The notes under the pieces were generated by a model. It saw nothing but the letters and a program-made list of their open reading frames with translations, did no database searches and was not told the DNA's origin. The translations under genes and the position numbers were made by a program. This document shows, piece by piece, positions 13,114 to 21,842 of a stretch of 64,000 nt of DNA (position 1 is its first letter; each line of letters starts with the position of its first letter). The DNA is from Janthinobacterium sp. PAMC25594 (GTDB lineage: Bacteria > Pseudomonadota > Gammaproteobacteria > Burkholderiales > Burkholderiaceae_D), in contig NZ_CP080377.1 in NCBI RefSeq assembly GCF_019443505.1, positions 2,914,001-2,978,000 on the forward strand, read 5' to 3'.

Positions 13114-14154
13114 ATGCCTATCCCACACATCAACCCCACCGCCAATCCCGCCCTCGCCAGCGCCCTCGAACACGCCATCAATAGCAAGACCAAGCCGCTG
13201 GGCAGCCTGGGGCTACTGGAAACCCTGGCCCGCCAGATCGGCCTGATCCAGCAAAGCACGCAACTGGCATTGCACCAGCCGGCCATCATCGTTTTTGCGG
13301 CCGACCATGGCGTCGTCGCCGAAGGCATTTCCGCCTATCCACAAAGCGTGACCTGGCAAATGGTGGAAAATTTTCTGGCCGACGGCGCCGCCATCAATGT
13401 CTTTGCCCGTCAGAACAATTGCGCCTTGTATATAGTAGATGCCGGCGTCAACCACGACTTCGGCCCGCGCGAAGGCTTGCTCGACCGCAAGCAAGGTCCG
13501 GGCACGCGCAACTTTGCCAACGAAGCCGCCATGAGCCAGGAACAGTGCATCGCCGCCATGCAAGCGGGGATGGATCTGGTCGCCACGCTCGATGGCAATG
13601 TGCTGGGCTTTGGCGAAATGGGTATCGGCAACACCACCGCCGCCGCCGCGCTGATGCACAAGCTGACGCAAACCCCGGTCGCCGATTGCGTGGGCGCCGG
13701 CACCGGCCTGTCCAAGGAAGGCATATTGCACAAGCAGCAGGTGATCGAAGCGGCCGTCGCGCATCATGCGGCACTCGATGAGCCACTCGACGTACTGGCC
13801 ACCTTTGGCGGTTTCGAGATCGCCATGATGGCCGGCGCCATGCTGAAGGCGGCCGAACGGCGCATGATCTTGCTGATCGATGGCTTCATCGTCAGCAGCG
13901 CCTTGCTGGTGGCGGCCCGTTTGCAGCCCGCCATCCTCGATTACTGCGTGTTTTCGCACTGCTCCGATGAAAACGGCCACCGCCAGTTGCTGGCCAGCCT
14001 GGGCGCGCGCCCCCTGCTGCACCTCGATTTGCGCCTCGGCGAAGGCACGGGTTCGGCGCTGGCCTTGCCGCTGCTGCACGCGGCCGTCAACTTCATGCGC
14101 GAGATGGCGACCTTCGCCTCGGCCCAGGTCAGCGAAAAGTCCACGCCAGACTAA
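13114..14154 (+). CDS. cobT: nicotinate-nucleotide:dimethylbenzimidazole phosphoribosyltransferase
   Basis: Makes alpha-ribazole phosphate, the lower ligand of cobalamin, from DMB and nicotinate mononucleotide. The protein shows the KTKPLGSLG substrate-binding segment (about 26-34), FAADHGVVAEG and GEMGIGNTTAAA. It also has the C-terminal GEGTGSALALP loop holding the catalytic glutamate. I chose the ATG at 13114 (346 residues). An in-frame TTG at 13105 would add three residues, and neither has a clear ribosome site. It is the first gene of cobT-cobS-cobC, with cobS starting 4 nt after its stop. The promoter region is shared with the rRNA operon, and no riboswitch precedes it. Confidence 0.95.
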   Translation: MPIPHINPTANPALASALEHAINSKTKPLGSLGLLETLARQIGLIQQSTQLALHQPAIIVFAADHGVVAEGISAYPQSVTWQMVENFLADGAAINVFARQNNCALYIVDAGVNHDFGPREGLLDRKQGPGTRNFANEAAMSQEQCIAAMQAGMDLVATLDGNVLGFGEMGIGNTTAAAALMHKLTQTPVADCVGAGTGLSKEGILHKQQVIEAAVAHHAALDEPLDVLATFGGFEIAMMAGAMLKAAERRMILLIDGFIVSSALLVAARLQPAILDYCVFSHCSDENGHRQLLASLGARPLLHLDLRLGEGTGSALALPLLHAAVNFMREMATFASAQVSEKSTPD

Positions 14155-14158
14155 GACC

Positions 14159-14965
14159 ATGAGCAACCCCGTTTCCGCCGCAGTCCATCAATGCCGCCTC
14201 TTCTTCATTGCGCTGCAGTTCTTCACGCGCCTGCCGATCCCGCGCTGGGTGGGGTTCGAGCCGGCCTGGCTGCAGCACGCGTCGCGCTACTTTCCGCTGG
14301 TCGGCGTGGTGGTGGCGGCCATTTCCGGCGCAGTGTATCTGCTGGCCAGCTGGCTCCTGCCTTCGGCGGTGGCCGTGCTGCTGGCCGTCGCCGCCGGCAT
14401 TTATCTGACGGGCGCCTTCCACGAAGACGGCTTTGCCGACATGTGCGATGGCTTTGGCGGTGGACTGACGCGCGAGCGGGTGCTGGAAATCATGAAGGAT
14501 TCGCGCATCGGCGCGTATGGCGCCATCGGCATCGTCTGCCTGCTGGCCATCAAATGCGCGGCGCTCGCATCGCTGCCGCCTGCCACGGTGGTGGCGACAT
14601 TATTCATCGCCCATCCGCTCTCTCGCCTGGCCGCCGTCTCGCTGATCTGGGTCATGGACTATGCGCGCGACGAAGGCAAGGCCAAGCCGATGGCGCAGGA
14701 AATGACGACGGGAGAGTTCATCATCGCCGCCGTCTGCGCCCTGCTGCCCGCCATCGCCTGCGGCGTGCTGGGGATAGTTAACTGGGCCACGCTGGTCTTT
14801 GCCATCGTGGTGGCGGCAGCGGCCGCATTCTGGCTGGGCCGCAAATGCCAGCACCGCCTGCAAGGCTACACGGGCGACTGCCTGGGCGCCGTGCAACAGG
14901 TGGCGGAAGTGGCGGTCTATCTGGCCATCCTCTCCAGCTTCCAGCCCCCCATGCGCTTCTATTAA
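14159..14965 (+). CDS. cobS: adenosylcobinamide-GDP ribazoletransferase (cobalamin synthase)
   Basis: Integral membrane enzyme joining AdoCbi-GDP to alpha-ribazole (phosphate), the last assembly step. The 268 residues include the Mg-binding signature HEDGFADMCDGFGG (88-101) after the FTRLPIPRW segment (22-30), plus several strongly hydrophobic helices. The C-terminal GYTGDCLGA loop is also characteristic. The start at 14159 is the first ATG after the cobT stop. A much longer in-frame opening into cobT was discarded because its translation is a shadow of cobT. It is followed 1 nt later by cobC. Confidence 0.95.
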   Translation: MSNPVSAAVHQCRLFFIALQFFTRLPIPRWVGFEPAWLQHASRYFPLVGVVVAAISGAVYLLASWLLPSAVAVLLAVAAGIYLTGAFHEDGFADMCDGFGGGLTRERVLEIMKDSRIGAYGAIGIVCLLAIKCAALASLPPATVVATLFIAHPLSRLAAVSLIWVMDYARDEGKAKPMAQEMTTGEFIIAAVCALLPAIACGVLGIVNWATLVFAIVVAAAAAFWLGRKCQHRLQGYTGDCLGAVQQVAEVAVYLAILSSFQPPMRFY

Positions 14966-14966
14966 C

Positions 14967-15521
14967 ATGCGACTGATTTTAGTGCGCCACCCCGCGCCGC
15001 AGGTGACCAGCGGCACCTGCTATGGTCGCAGCGACGTGGCGGTGGCGCCGCACGAAATGGCCACGGTGCGCGCCAGCCTGCAAGCAACGCTGCCGGCCGG
15101 CGTGCCGCTGTATGCCAGCCCGTTGCGCCGCTGCGCCGGCCTGGCGACAGCATTGGCGCAAGACCTGCCTTCCAGCTGCTTGCACTTCGACGCGCGGCTG
15201 GCCGAGATGGATTTCGGCGCGTGGGAAATGCAGCCCTGGCACGCGATTGCACGCGCGGACATCGATGCCTGGGCCGCCGATCTGGCCTGGTACCGCCCCG
15301 GCGGCGGCGAGAATGTGCTGGCGATGGCCGCTCGCGTCGATGCGTTTTTAAGCGATCTGTTGCGTGAACAACACGAAACGGCAGTCATCATCTGCCACGC
15401 GGGCACCATCCGCCTGCTGTCGGCACTGCAAGCCCGGCTGCCATTGGAGGAAACCGCCCTGCTGGCCGCCCGTTCCGCCCATAAAATCGCCTACGGTGCG
15501 ACGGTTGTCGTCGATTTCTGA
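14967..15521 (+). CDS. cobC: alpha-ribazole phosphatase (histidine phosphatase family)
   Basis: Removes the 5'-phosphate of alpha-ribazole phosphate or adenosylcobalamin phosphate. The 184-residue protein has the phosphohistidine motif LVRHPAP (His8; the usual RHG is RHP here), the SPLRRC arginine, the LAEMDFGAWE glutamate segment and the second histidine in IICHAG. The family is broad, but the location directly after cobS, one base from its stop, makes the cobalamin role very likely. Last gene of the cobTSC unit; the cobalamin riboswitch follows. Confidence 0.9.
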   Translation: MRLILVRHPAPQVTSGTCYGRSDVAVAPHEMATVRASLQATLPAGVPLYASPLRRCAGLATALAQDLPSSCLHFDARLAEMDFGAWEMQPWHAIARADIDAWAADLAWYRPGGGENVLAMAARVDAFLSDLLREQHETAVIICHAGTIRLLSALQARLPLEETALLAARSAHKIAYGATVVVDF

Positions 15522-15543
15522 TATCGAATCGTCCAGCCAGGCA

Positions 15544-15572
15544 TTTCAGTCCACGCCCACTGCACGTATAAT
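15544..15572 (+). promoter_or_regulatory. promoter candidate for the riboswitch-controlled btu/cob operon
   Basis: A perfect TATAAT (15567-15572) lies 17 bp after a weak TTTCAG (15544-15549), just before the riboswitch begins. Transcription would start around 15579. Hexamer-based inference. Confidence 0.6.
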
Positions 15573-15577
15573 GACCG

Positions 15578-15795
15578 GGTTTTGGTGCCCGCGTTCATGT
15601 CCATGAGCGCAGTTAAACGGGAAACACGATGCCGCTCCCGCGGCGAACGTGTGCTGCCCCCGCAACGGTAAGCAAGTGTCGCCCCTCCCGACAGGAAGCG
15701 GACGACAAGCTATCTCTGACAACCACTGTGCTTGCAATCATCGAGCATGGGAAGGTGGGATAGCGGTACTTGCCAGCCCGGATACCGGCCAGGAC
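15578..15795 (+). ncRNA. cobalamin (AdoCbl) riboswitch
   Basis: A roughly 215-nt leader with the conserved pieces in order: GGTTTTGGTGCC near 15578, GTTAAACGGGAA (15612-15623), the core TGCCCCCGCAACGGTAA (15654-15670) and the B12 box GCCAGCCCGGATACCGGCC (15772-15790). It should bind adenosylcobalamin and shut down btuB and the genes behind it. About 145 nt separate the B12 box from the btuB ATG. This stretch contains the hairpin ATGGCC/GGCCAT (15833-15847) but no T-run, so control is more likely translational or through a pseudoknot with this segment. Confidence 0.93.
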
Positions 15796-15934
15796 AGGTG
15801 GAAGTGTGCGAACGGGGATGTTCGCGATCCGAATGGCCCATGGCCATCTTCGATCGTCATCTTCAGTTCCCACTTCTGTTCAATCTGGCCTACGGGGACG
15901 TCGGCTGGTTGCATATTACTTACTGAAAATTATC

Positions 15935-17803
15935 ATGACCCATGCTGTTTCCCGCCACGCGGCCCTCACGTCGCTCGCGCTAGCCATTGCCGCGCCTGCC
16001 GCTTTCGCCCAAGCCACGCCAGATACCTTCGATCCGATCGTCGTCACCGCCAGCCGCTACCCGCAACACCTGAGCGAAGTCTTGAGCGATACGCAGACCA
16101 TCAGCTCGGAAGACATCGCGCGTTCTGGCGCAGGTACGCTGATCGATCTGCTGCAAAAGCAGCGCGGCATTGAAGTCAATCGCAGTGGCGGCCCAGGCAC
16201 CAATTCGAGCGTCTTCATTCGCGGCGCGAACAGCAACCAGAATATCGTGCTGGTCGACGGCGTGCGCATCGGTTCCGCCACATCGGGCACTGCCAACTGG
16301 AGCGCCGTTCCTTTGTCCAGCATCGACCACGTTGAAATCGTCTACGGTCCACTGAGCACCATGTATGGTGCCGATGCCGTCGGCGGCGTGATCCAGATCT
16401 TCACGAAAAAAGGCGACGGCGCGGCGCGCTTTTCCGCCTTCGCTGGCTACGGCCGCTACAACACGCGCCAGGCGGAAGCCAGCGTTGCCGGCTCTACTGG
16501 TGGCAACAACAGCTTCAGCTACGCGCTGACTGCGGGCAAGGAAAAATCGGATGGCTTTTCCGCCTCCAAGCTGGGCGCCTCGACATACACCTACAATCCG
16601 GACAAAGACGGCTACGACAAGGAAAGCGTCAGCGGCCAGTTTGGCTATCAGATGGCCAAGGGCCATGACGTCGGCCTGGTTTTCCTGAACAGCAAACTTG
16701 ATGCGCAGTACGATTCGGGCTTGAACTTCGACGCACGCAACTACAATAAGCTGGAAAACATCTCGGTCTTCACGAAGAACCAGTTCTTGCCGAACTGGAC
16801 CAGCGAACTGCGCTACGCACAGGCAAAGGACAAACAAACCTCGGTTTCCGCAGTTGGCGCCTTCGGCAGAAGCCAGTTCGACACCAAGCAAAGTGACATC
16901 AGCTGGCAAAACGATATTCTCATTGGCCGTGACACCCTGCAACTGCTGGGTGAATATCGTGACGAAGACGTCGTGAGCTCCGCCAAAGGCCTGTCCGGCG
17001 GCCGCAATACCAAATCTTTCGCAGCATCGTACAACCTGGTGCGCGGCGCTCACCTGGCCAGCATCAGCGGCCGTCGCGACGACAGCTCGGCGTACGGTAC
17101 CCACAACACGGGTAGCGTCGCCTATGGCTATCGTTTCAGCAATGCCTTGCGCGCCAGCGCCAGCTACGGCACCAGCTTCCGCGCGCCAACCTTCAATGAT
17201 CTTTACTACCCTGACTCCGGCATCCCGACGAACAAGCCGGAAAAAGGCCGCAACGCCGAAGTTGGCCTGCATTACAACGACGGCCAATCGCAACTGAGCG
17301 CGACCTACTACCATAACAAGATTACTGACATGCTCACCTACGTGTCGGCTTGCCCGGTAATCGGCTGGAAACCAGGCTATGGCTGCAGCATGAATGTCGA
17401 CAAAGCCCTGCTGGAAGGCGTGACGCTGGCCGGCGCGCGCAAATTCGGTGCCTTCAACGTCAGTGGCAATATCGACCTGCAAGATCCTCGCAATGAAACC
17501 ACGGACAAGCAACTGGCACGCCGCGCGAAAAAGCATGCCAATTTCGCCGTCGATTACACGACCGGTCCTTTGACCGCCGGTACGGAGTGGCAGTTGTCAG
17601 GCAAGCGTTTTGAAGATGCCGCCAACAAAACCACACTCGGTGGCTATGGCTTGCTGAACCTGTACACCACCTACCAGTTCGCGCGTGACTGGTCGGTGCT
17701 GGCACGCTGGAACAACATCACCAACAAGGACTATGAACTGGGCCGTTTCTACGCAACGCCAGGTTCGAACCTCTTCGTTGGCGTACGCTACGGCATGAAA
17801 TAA
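15935..17803 (+). CDS. btuB: TonB-dependent vitamin B12 outer-membrane receptor
   Basis: Outer-membrane transporter for cobalamin and cobinamide, powered by TonB. 622 residues: signal peptide 1-25 ending AAFAQ, TonB-box-like DPIVVTASR (about 32-40), a plug domain with SSVFIRGANSNQNIVLVDGVRI, YGPLSTMYGADAVGGVIQIFTKK, then a beta-barrel. The protein ends GVRYGMK rather than the usual final aromatic residue. I chose the ATG at 15935 because it starts the signal peptide; the frame stays open upstream through the riboswitch but is not coding there. There is no strong ribosome site before the ATG, consistent with regulated translation. Confidence 0.94.
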   Translation: MTHAVSRHAALTSLALAIAAPAAFAQATPDTFDPIVVTASRYPQHLSEVLSDTQTISSEDIARSGAGTLIDLLQKQRGIEVNRSGGPGTNSSVFIRGANSNQNIVLVDGVRIGSATSGTANWSAVPLSSIDHVEIVYGPLSTMYGADAVGGVIQIFTKKGDGAARFSAFAGYGRYNTRQAEASVAGSTGGNNSFSYALTAGKEKSDGFSASKLGASTYTYNPDKDGYDKESVSGQFGYQMAKGHDVGLVFLNSKLDAQYDSGLNFDARNYNKLENISVFTKNQFLPNWTSELRYAQAKDKQTSVSAVGAFGRSQFDTKQSDISWQNDILIGRDTLQLLGEYRDEDVVSSAKGLSGGRNTKSFAASYNLVRGAHLASISGRRDDSSAYGTHNTGSVAYGYRFSNALRASASYGTSFRAPTFNDLYYPDSGIPTNKPEKGRNAEVGLHYNDGQSQLSATYYHNKITDMLTYVSACPVIGWKPGYGCSMNVDKALLEGVTLAGARKFGAFNVSGNIDLQDPRNETTDKQLARRAKKHANFAVDYTTGPLTAGTEWQLSGKRFEDAANKTTLGGYGLLNLYTTYQFARDWSVLARWNNITNKDYELGRFYATPGSNLFVGVRYGMK

Positions 17804-17891
17804 GCACGTAGTAATGATGTAAGCTGCGGGCGATGGCATGCCGCCGTCGCCCGCAGATGCAGTTCTGCAGTCCCCGTTTTTAAGGCAGTAC

Positions 17892-18917
17892 ATGCACCCA
17901 TTTTTCCGCAACATGCGCCACCGCGCCACCGTGATCCTCACGGTGCTGATCGTGTGCGCAATTGCCAGCCTGATTTTCTCCGGCATGATCGGCTCGATCG
18001 CGATTCCGCTCGCCGACCTGCCTTCCGCCCTGTTCCATGTCGTGCAGGGCAAGACCGATACCCTCGCCGCCACCCTGCTCGACCTGCGCCTGGGCCGCGC
18101 GCTGACCGCCTTTGTCACCGGCGCGGCGCTGTCGCTGGCCGGCGTCATGATGCAGGCGCTGCTGCGCAACCCGTTGGCCGACCCGTACGTGTTGGGCATT
18201 TCCGCCGGCGCTTCCGTCGGCGCGCTGGCCGCCCTGCTGTTCATGTGCGCGCTGTGGGTGGTCGACGCGGCCGCCTTTGCCGGCGCCGTCGGCGTCTCCA
18301 TGCTGCTGTATTTATTTGCCCGCCGCGACCTGCGCGGCGGCACGGCGGCCGAAGGCGGCGCCTCGCTCTTGCTGCTGACGGGCGTGATCCTGGCCTCGGC
18401 CTGCATGGCCATCGTCACGCTGATGCTCTCGATTGCCCCTGAAAGCCGCTTGCGCAGCATGGTGTTCTGGATGATCGGCGACCTGTCCGGCGCGCCCGCG
18501 CGGCTGATGCCGTGGCTGGTCCTGGCCGGTGCCCTGATCTTCGCCTTGCGCAGCGCGCGCTCGCTGAACGTCATGGCCCTGCACGCGGAAGCGGCCAGCA
18601 CCCTGGGCGTGCGCGTGGGCGCGTTGCGCAAGGGTCTGTTCTTCTGTTCCGGCCTGCTCACGGCCAGCGCCGTCACCAGCGCCGGCAGCGTGGGTTTTGT
18701 CGGTCTGATCGTGCCGCATGCGCTGCGCTTTGCCTGCGGCCCCGATCATCGCCTGTTGATTCCCGCTGCCGCGCTGGCCGGCGGCACCTTTCTCGTACTG
18801 GCGGACACGTTGGCGCGCACCGTGCTCGCGCCCTTGCAACTGCCCGTCGGCGTCGTCACGGCCATGATAGGTGCGCCCGTCTTCCTGTACCAACTGCACC
18901 GATTGCGCAGGGGATGA
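17892..18917 (+). CDS. btuC: vitamin B12 ABC transporter permease
   Basis: Inner-membrane permease of the FecCD/BtuC family. 341 residues with about ten hydrophobic helices and family motifs RLGRALTAFVTGAALSLAG, QALLRNPLADPYVLGISAGAS and the late GFVGLIVPH. The ATG at 17892 is preceded by AAGGCAG; an in-frame ATG at 17838 would add 18 residues of low-complexity leader, so I prefer the shorter form. The stop is 7 nt before btuD. It works with BtuD (ATPase) and BtuF (periplasmic binding protein), both encoded downstream. Confidence 0.93.
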   Translation: MHPFFRNMRHRATVILTVLIVCAIASLIFSGMIGSIAIPLADLPSALFHVVQGKTDTLAATLLDLRLGRALTAFVTGAALSLAGVMMQALLRNPLADPYVLGISAGASVGALAALLFMCALWVVDAAAFAGAVGVSMLLYLFARRDLRGGTAAEGGASLLLLTGVILASACMAIVTLMLSIAPESRLRSMVFWMIGDLSGAPARLMPWLVLAGALIFALRSARSLNVMALHAEAASTLGVRVGALRKGLFFCSGLLTASAVTSAGSVGFVGLIVPHALRFACGPDHRLLIPAAALAGGTFLVLADTLARTVLAPLQLPVGVVTAMIGAPVFLYQLHRLRRG

Positions 18918-18924
18918 AAAAAAC

Positions 18925-19698
18925 ATGATCCGCACCTACCAACTCGGCCTGAAGGCGGGCACGCGCTCCCTGCTGGAAAACCTCACCTGGCACATCAGGG
19001 ATGGCGAATGCTGGAGCGTGATCGGCCGCAATGGCGCGGGCAAGAGCACCTTGCTGCGCGCGCTGGCCGGCTTGCGCGAACCGGATGCGGGCCACGTGAC
19101 GATACAAGGCCGCGCCCTGGTCGACTGGCCGCTGGAGGAGCTGGCGCGTGAACGGGCCTTCCTAGCGCAAGCGCGCCACGATGCGTTCTCGTACCGCGTC
19201 ATCGAAACCGTGCTGTCGGCGCGCCACCCGTATCACGACAACCATTACTGGGAAGGCAGCGACGACCAGCGTATCGCCCTGGCGGCGCTGGCATCGATGG
19301 AAGTGGAACACCTGGCCGAGCGCGACGTGCGCAGCCTGTCCGGGGGCGAACGCCAGCGCGTGGCCATCGCCGCCATGCTGGCGCAGAATACGCCCTTGCT
19401 GCTGCTGGACGAGCCGGCCAATGCGCTGGACCTGGCGCACCAGGTCAGCGTTATGGGCCTGCTGTCGAAGCTGTGCCGCGAACAGAATAAAACCGTGGTG
19501 ATGGTGGGACATGACCTGAACCTGGCGCACAGCGTCTCGACGCATGCACTGCTGCTGATGGGCGACGGCGGCTGGCTGGCCGGCTCCGTGGCCGAGGTGA
19601 TGCAGGCGTCCATCCTGAGCGACTACCTGGGCCACCCTATCGAGATCATCGATCACGGCAAACGCAAGATATTCATACCCAAAGAGGATCAACAATGA
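18925..19698 (+). CDS. btuD: vitamin B12 ABC transporter ATP-binding protein
   Basis: Cytoplasmic ATPase of the BtuCD-F importer. 257 residues with Walker A GRNGAGKST (34-42), signature LSGGERQRVAIA (about 140), Walker B LLLLDEPANALD (about 160) and the H-loop GHDLNLAHS. The start at 18925 follows the btuC stop by 7 nt; its own stop overlaps the cobO start (ATGA). Sequence alone does not separate haem, siderophore and B12 ATPases; the operon does. Confidence 0.92.
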   Translation: MIRTYQLGLKAGTRSLLENLTWHIRDGECWSVIGRNGAGKSTLLRALAGLREPDAGHVTIQGRALVDWPLEELARERAFLAQARHDAFSYRVIETVLSARHPYHDNHYWEGSDDQRIALAALASMEVEHLAERDVRSLSGGERQRVAIAAMLAQNTPLLLLDEPANALDLAHQVSVMGLLSKLCREQNKTVVMVGHDLNLAHSVSTHALLLMGDGGWLAGSVAEVMQASILSDYLGHPIEIIDHGKRKIFIPKEDQQ

Positions 19699-20321
19699 GC
19701 GATAACATCAACGCGGACACCGCCGCTATCAACGAACGCCACCGCGTGCGCATGGAGAGAAAAAAGGCCATCATCGACGCGGCCATCGCCAAGGCCGACA
19801 AGGAAATCGGCATCATCATCGTCAACACGGGCAACGGCAAGGGCAAGAGTTCGAGCGGCTTCGGCATGGCCATCCGTGCCATGGGTCACGGCATGAAGGT
19901 AGGCGTGGTGCAGTTCATCAAGGGCGCCATGTCGACCGGCGAAGAAAAATTCCTGCGCCGCTTCCCCGACGAAATCAGCTTCCATGCGATGGGCGAAGGC
20001 TATACCTGGGAAACGCAGAACCGCGAACGCGACATCGAAAAAGCCGAACTGGCATGGGAGCAGGCAAAGACCTTCCTGGCCGACCCCAGCTACGGCCTGG
20101 TGCTGTTCGATGAACTCAATATCGCCCTCAAATACAACTACCTCGACGTGCATAAAGTCATCGCCGACCTGCTGGAACGCCCGGCCATGCAGCACGTGGT
20201 CATCACGGGCCGTGGCGCACCGGACGAACTGATCGCGATCGCCGACACCGTCACCGAGATGGCCGTCGTCAAGCATGCGTATGCGGCCGGCATCGGCGCG
20301 CAACTCGGCACCGAGTGGTAA
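19695..20321 (+). CDS. cobO: cob(I)alamin adenosyltransferase, CobA/CobO type
   Basis: Transfers the adenosyl group from ATP to the reduced cobalt of corrinoids, needed before assembly intermediates enter the late pathway. 208 residues with the unusual P-loop TGNGKGKSSS (45-54) and the conserved GVVQFIKG, LVLFDELNIALKY and VVITGRGAP segments of the CobA family. The N-terminal lysine/arginine-rich helix is also typical. The start overlaps the btuD stop as ATGA. Followed 7 nt later by cobP. Confidence 0.96.
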   Translation: MSDNINADTAAINERHRVRMERKKAIIDAAIAKADKEIGIIIVNTGNGKGKSSSGFGMAIRAMGHGMKVGVVQFIKGAMSTGEEKFLRRFPDEISFHAMGEGYTWETQNRERDIEKAELAWEQAKTFLADPSYGLVLFDELNIALKYNYLDVHKVIADLLERPAMQHVVITGRGAPDELIAIADTVTEMAVVKHAYAAGIGAQLGTEW

Positions 20322-20328
20322 CGGCGCC

Positions 20329-20895
20329 ATGACGCGCACCCTGGTCTTCGGCGGCGCCCGTTCGGGCAAGAGCGCCTATGCGGAAAAGCTGGCCCGCGAG
20401 TCGGGCAAGGAAGTGATCTACATCGCCACCGCGCAGGCGGGCGATGACGAGATGGCCACGCGCGTCAGGCACCACCGTGCGCAACGCCCGGCCGAGTGGG
20501 AGACACTGGAAGAACCGCTGCGCCTGGGCGACGCCATCCTGCGGGAAGCACAGTCCGGCCGGCTGCTGCTGGTCGACTGCCTGACCTTGTGGCTGACGAA
20601 TTTGATGTTTTTCAGCGGCGAAACCTATCCGGACGTGGGCGACATCGCCCTGCCCGAACTGTTCCACAGCGAGCGTGCGCACCTGCTGTACGCGCTGGCC
20701 GAACTTGGCGATACCGATTGCGACCTTGTGCTGGTATCAAACGAAGTGGGCATGGGCATCGTGCCGTATGGCGCCATCTCGCGCTGCTTCACCGATGAAG
20801 CGGGCCGCCTGAACCAGGCCGTGGCGGCCATCTGCGACAGGGCCGTGTTTGTCGCCGCCGGCCTGCCCCTGCACCTGAAAGGCGCCCCATGCTGA
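20329..20895 (+). CDS. cobP: bifunctional adenosylcobinamide kinase / adenosylcobinamide-phosphate guanylyltransferase
   Basis: Phosphorylates adenosylcobinamide and activates it with GTP for CobS. 188 residues with P-loop GGARSGKS (8-15), the catalytic histidine region RVRHHRAQRP (46-54), VDCLTLWLTN and VSNEVGMGIVP motifs of CobU/CobP. The ATG at 20329 is preferred to an in-frame ATG at 20275 that would overlap cobO and add non-homologous residues. Its end overlaps cbiB by 7 nt, suggesting translational coupling. Confidence 0.95.
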   Translation: MTRTLVFGGARSGKSAYAEKLARESGKEVIYIATAQAGDDEMATRVRHHRAQRPAEWETLEEPLRLGDAILREAQSGRLLLVDCLTLWLTNLMFFSGETYPDVGDIALPELFHSERAHLLYALAELGDTDCDLVLVSNEVGMGIVPYGAISRCFTDEAGRLNQAVAAICDRAVFVAAGLPLHLKGAPC

Positions 20896-21842
20896 GCGGC
20901 TTGTCGCTGCCCATGCTGGCAGGCCTGATGACGGCCGGCGTGCTGCTCGATCTGTTCCTGGGCGAGACGCGCCGCTGGCATCCGCTGGTGGGCTTTGGCC
21001 GCCTCGCCAGCGCGCTCGAACGCCTGCTGAACCGGGGCCGTGGGCGTTTTCTGCGCGGCGCGCTGGCGTGGTCGCTGGCCGTGCTACCCCTCACCTGCCT
21101 CGCCGCGTGGCTGTGCGGCCTGGCCGGTGCGGCCCTGCACGTTTTTTTGCTGTATCTGTGCCTGGGCCTGCGCAGCCTGCGCGACCACAATCAACCTATC
21201 GCCGATGCCCTGGCCATCGATGACCTGGACAACGCGCGCCTGCTGACGGCGCGCATCGTCAGCCGCGACACGGCCAACGCCGATGCGGCCAGCCTGGCCA
21301 AGGCCAGCACGGAGTCCTTGCTGGAAAACGGCAACGATGCCGTCTTCGGTACCCTGTTCTGGTTTGCCGTGGCGGGCGGCCCCGGCGCCGTGCTATTCAG
21401 GCTGGCGAATACCCTCGACGCGATGTGGGGCTATCGCAACGAACGTTATGACTGGTTTGGCTGCTGCGCCGCGCGCATCGACGACCTATTGAATTACCTG
21501 CCGGCGCGCCTGACGGCCCTGTCGTATGTCGTCATGGGCAAGACCATGGCGGATAAAAAACGCTCCTGGCAATGCTGGCGCAGCCAGGCCCCCAGCTGGG
21601 GCAGTCCGAACGCGGGGCCCGTGATGGCCAGCGGCGCCGGCGCCCTCGGCCTGGCCCTCGGTGGCGACGCCATCTACGACGGCAAGCTGGAACGCCGCCC
21701 GCCGCTGGGCGCCGGCCGTCCCGCCGAAGCGCGCGACATCGACCGCGCCTGGCGCCTGGTGGCCGAAACGGCCGTACTGTGGCTGATCTGGGTGGCGCTG
21801 CTGGCCGGGCTGTATTACCTGCGGGGGAAATACCTTGCTTGA
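20889..21842 (+). CDS. cbiB: adenosylcobinamide-phosphate synthase CbiB
   Basis: Membrane enzyme that attaches aminopropanol phosphate to adenosylcobyric acid. 317 residues, hydrophobic ends, with LLDLFLGETRRWHPLVGFGR (about 18-37), IVSRDT, STESLLENGNDAVFGTLFW and the C-terminal NAGPVMASGAGALG motif. Overlaps cobP at its start and the TTG start of cobD at its end. Called cobD in the aerobic Pseudomonas nomenclature; I use cbiB to avoid confusion with the decarboxylase that follows. Confidence 0.94.
   Translation: MLSGLSLPMLAGLMTAGVLLDLFLGETRRWHPLVGFGRLASALERLLNRGRGRFLRGALAWSLAVLPLTCLAAWLCGLAGAALHVFLLYLCLGLRSLRDHNQPIADALAIDDLDNARLLTARIVSRDTANADAASLAKASTESLLENGNDAVFGTLFWFAVAGGPGAVLFRLANTLDAMWGYRNERYDWFGCCAARIDDLLNYLPARLTALSYVVMGKTMADKKRSWQCWRSQAPSWGSPNAGPVMASGAGALGLALGGDAIYDGKLERRPPLGAGRPAEARDIDRAWRLVAETAVLWLIWVALLAGLYYLRGKYLA

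Noticed and set aside
15833..15847. ATGGCCCATGGCCAT hairpin as a riboswitch terminator
   Set aside because: Stem is short and no T-run follows, so it is not an intrinsic terminator; kept only as a possible part of the switch.
15649..15934. Open frames running through the cobalamin riboswitch into btuB
   Set aside because: The region is structured RNA and the btuB signal peptide starts at 15935; no reason to extend the protein.
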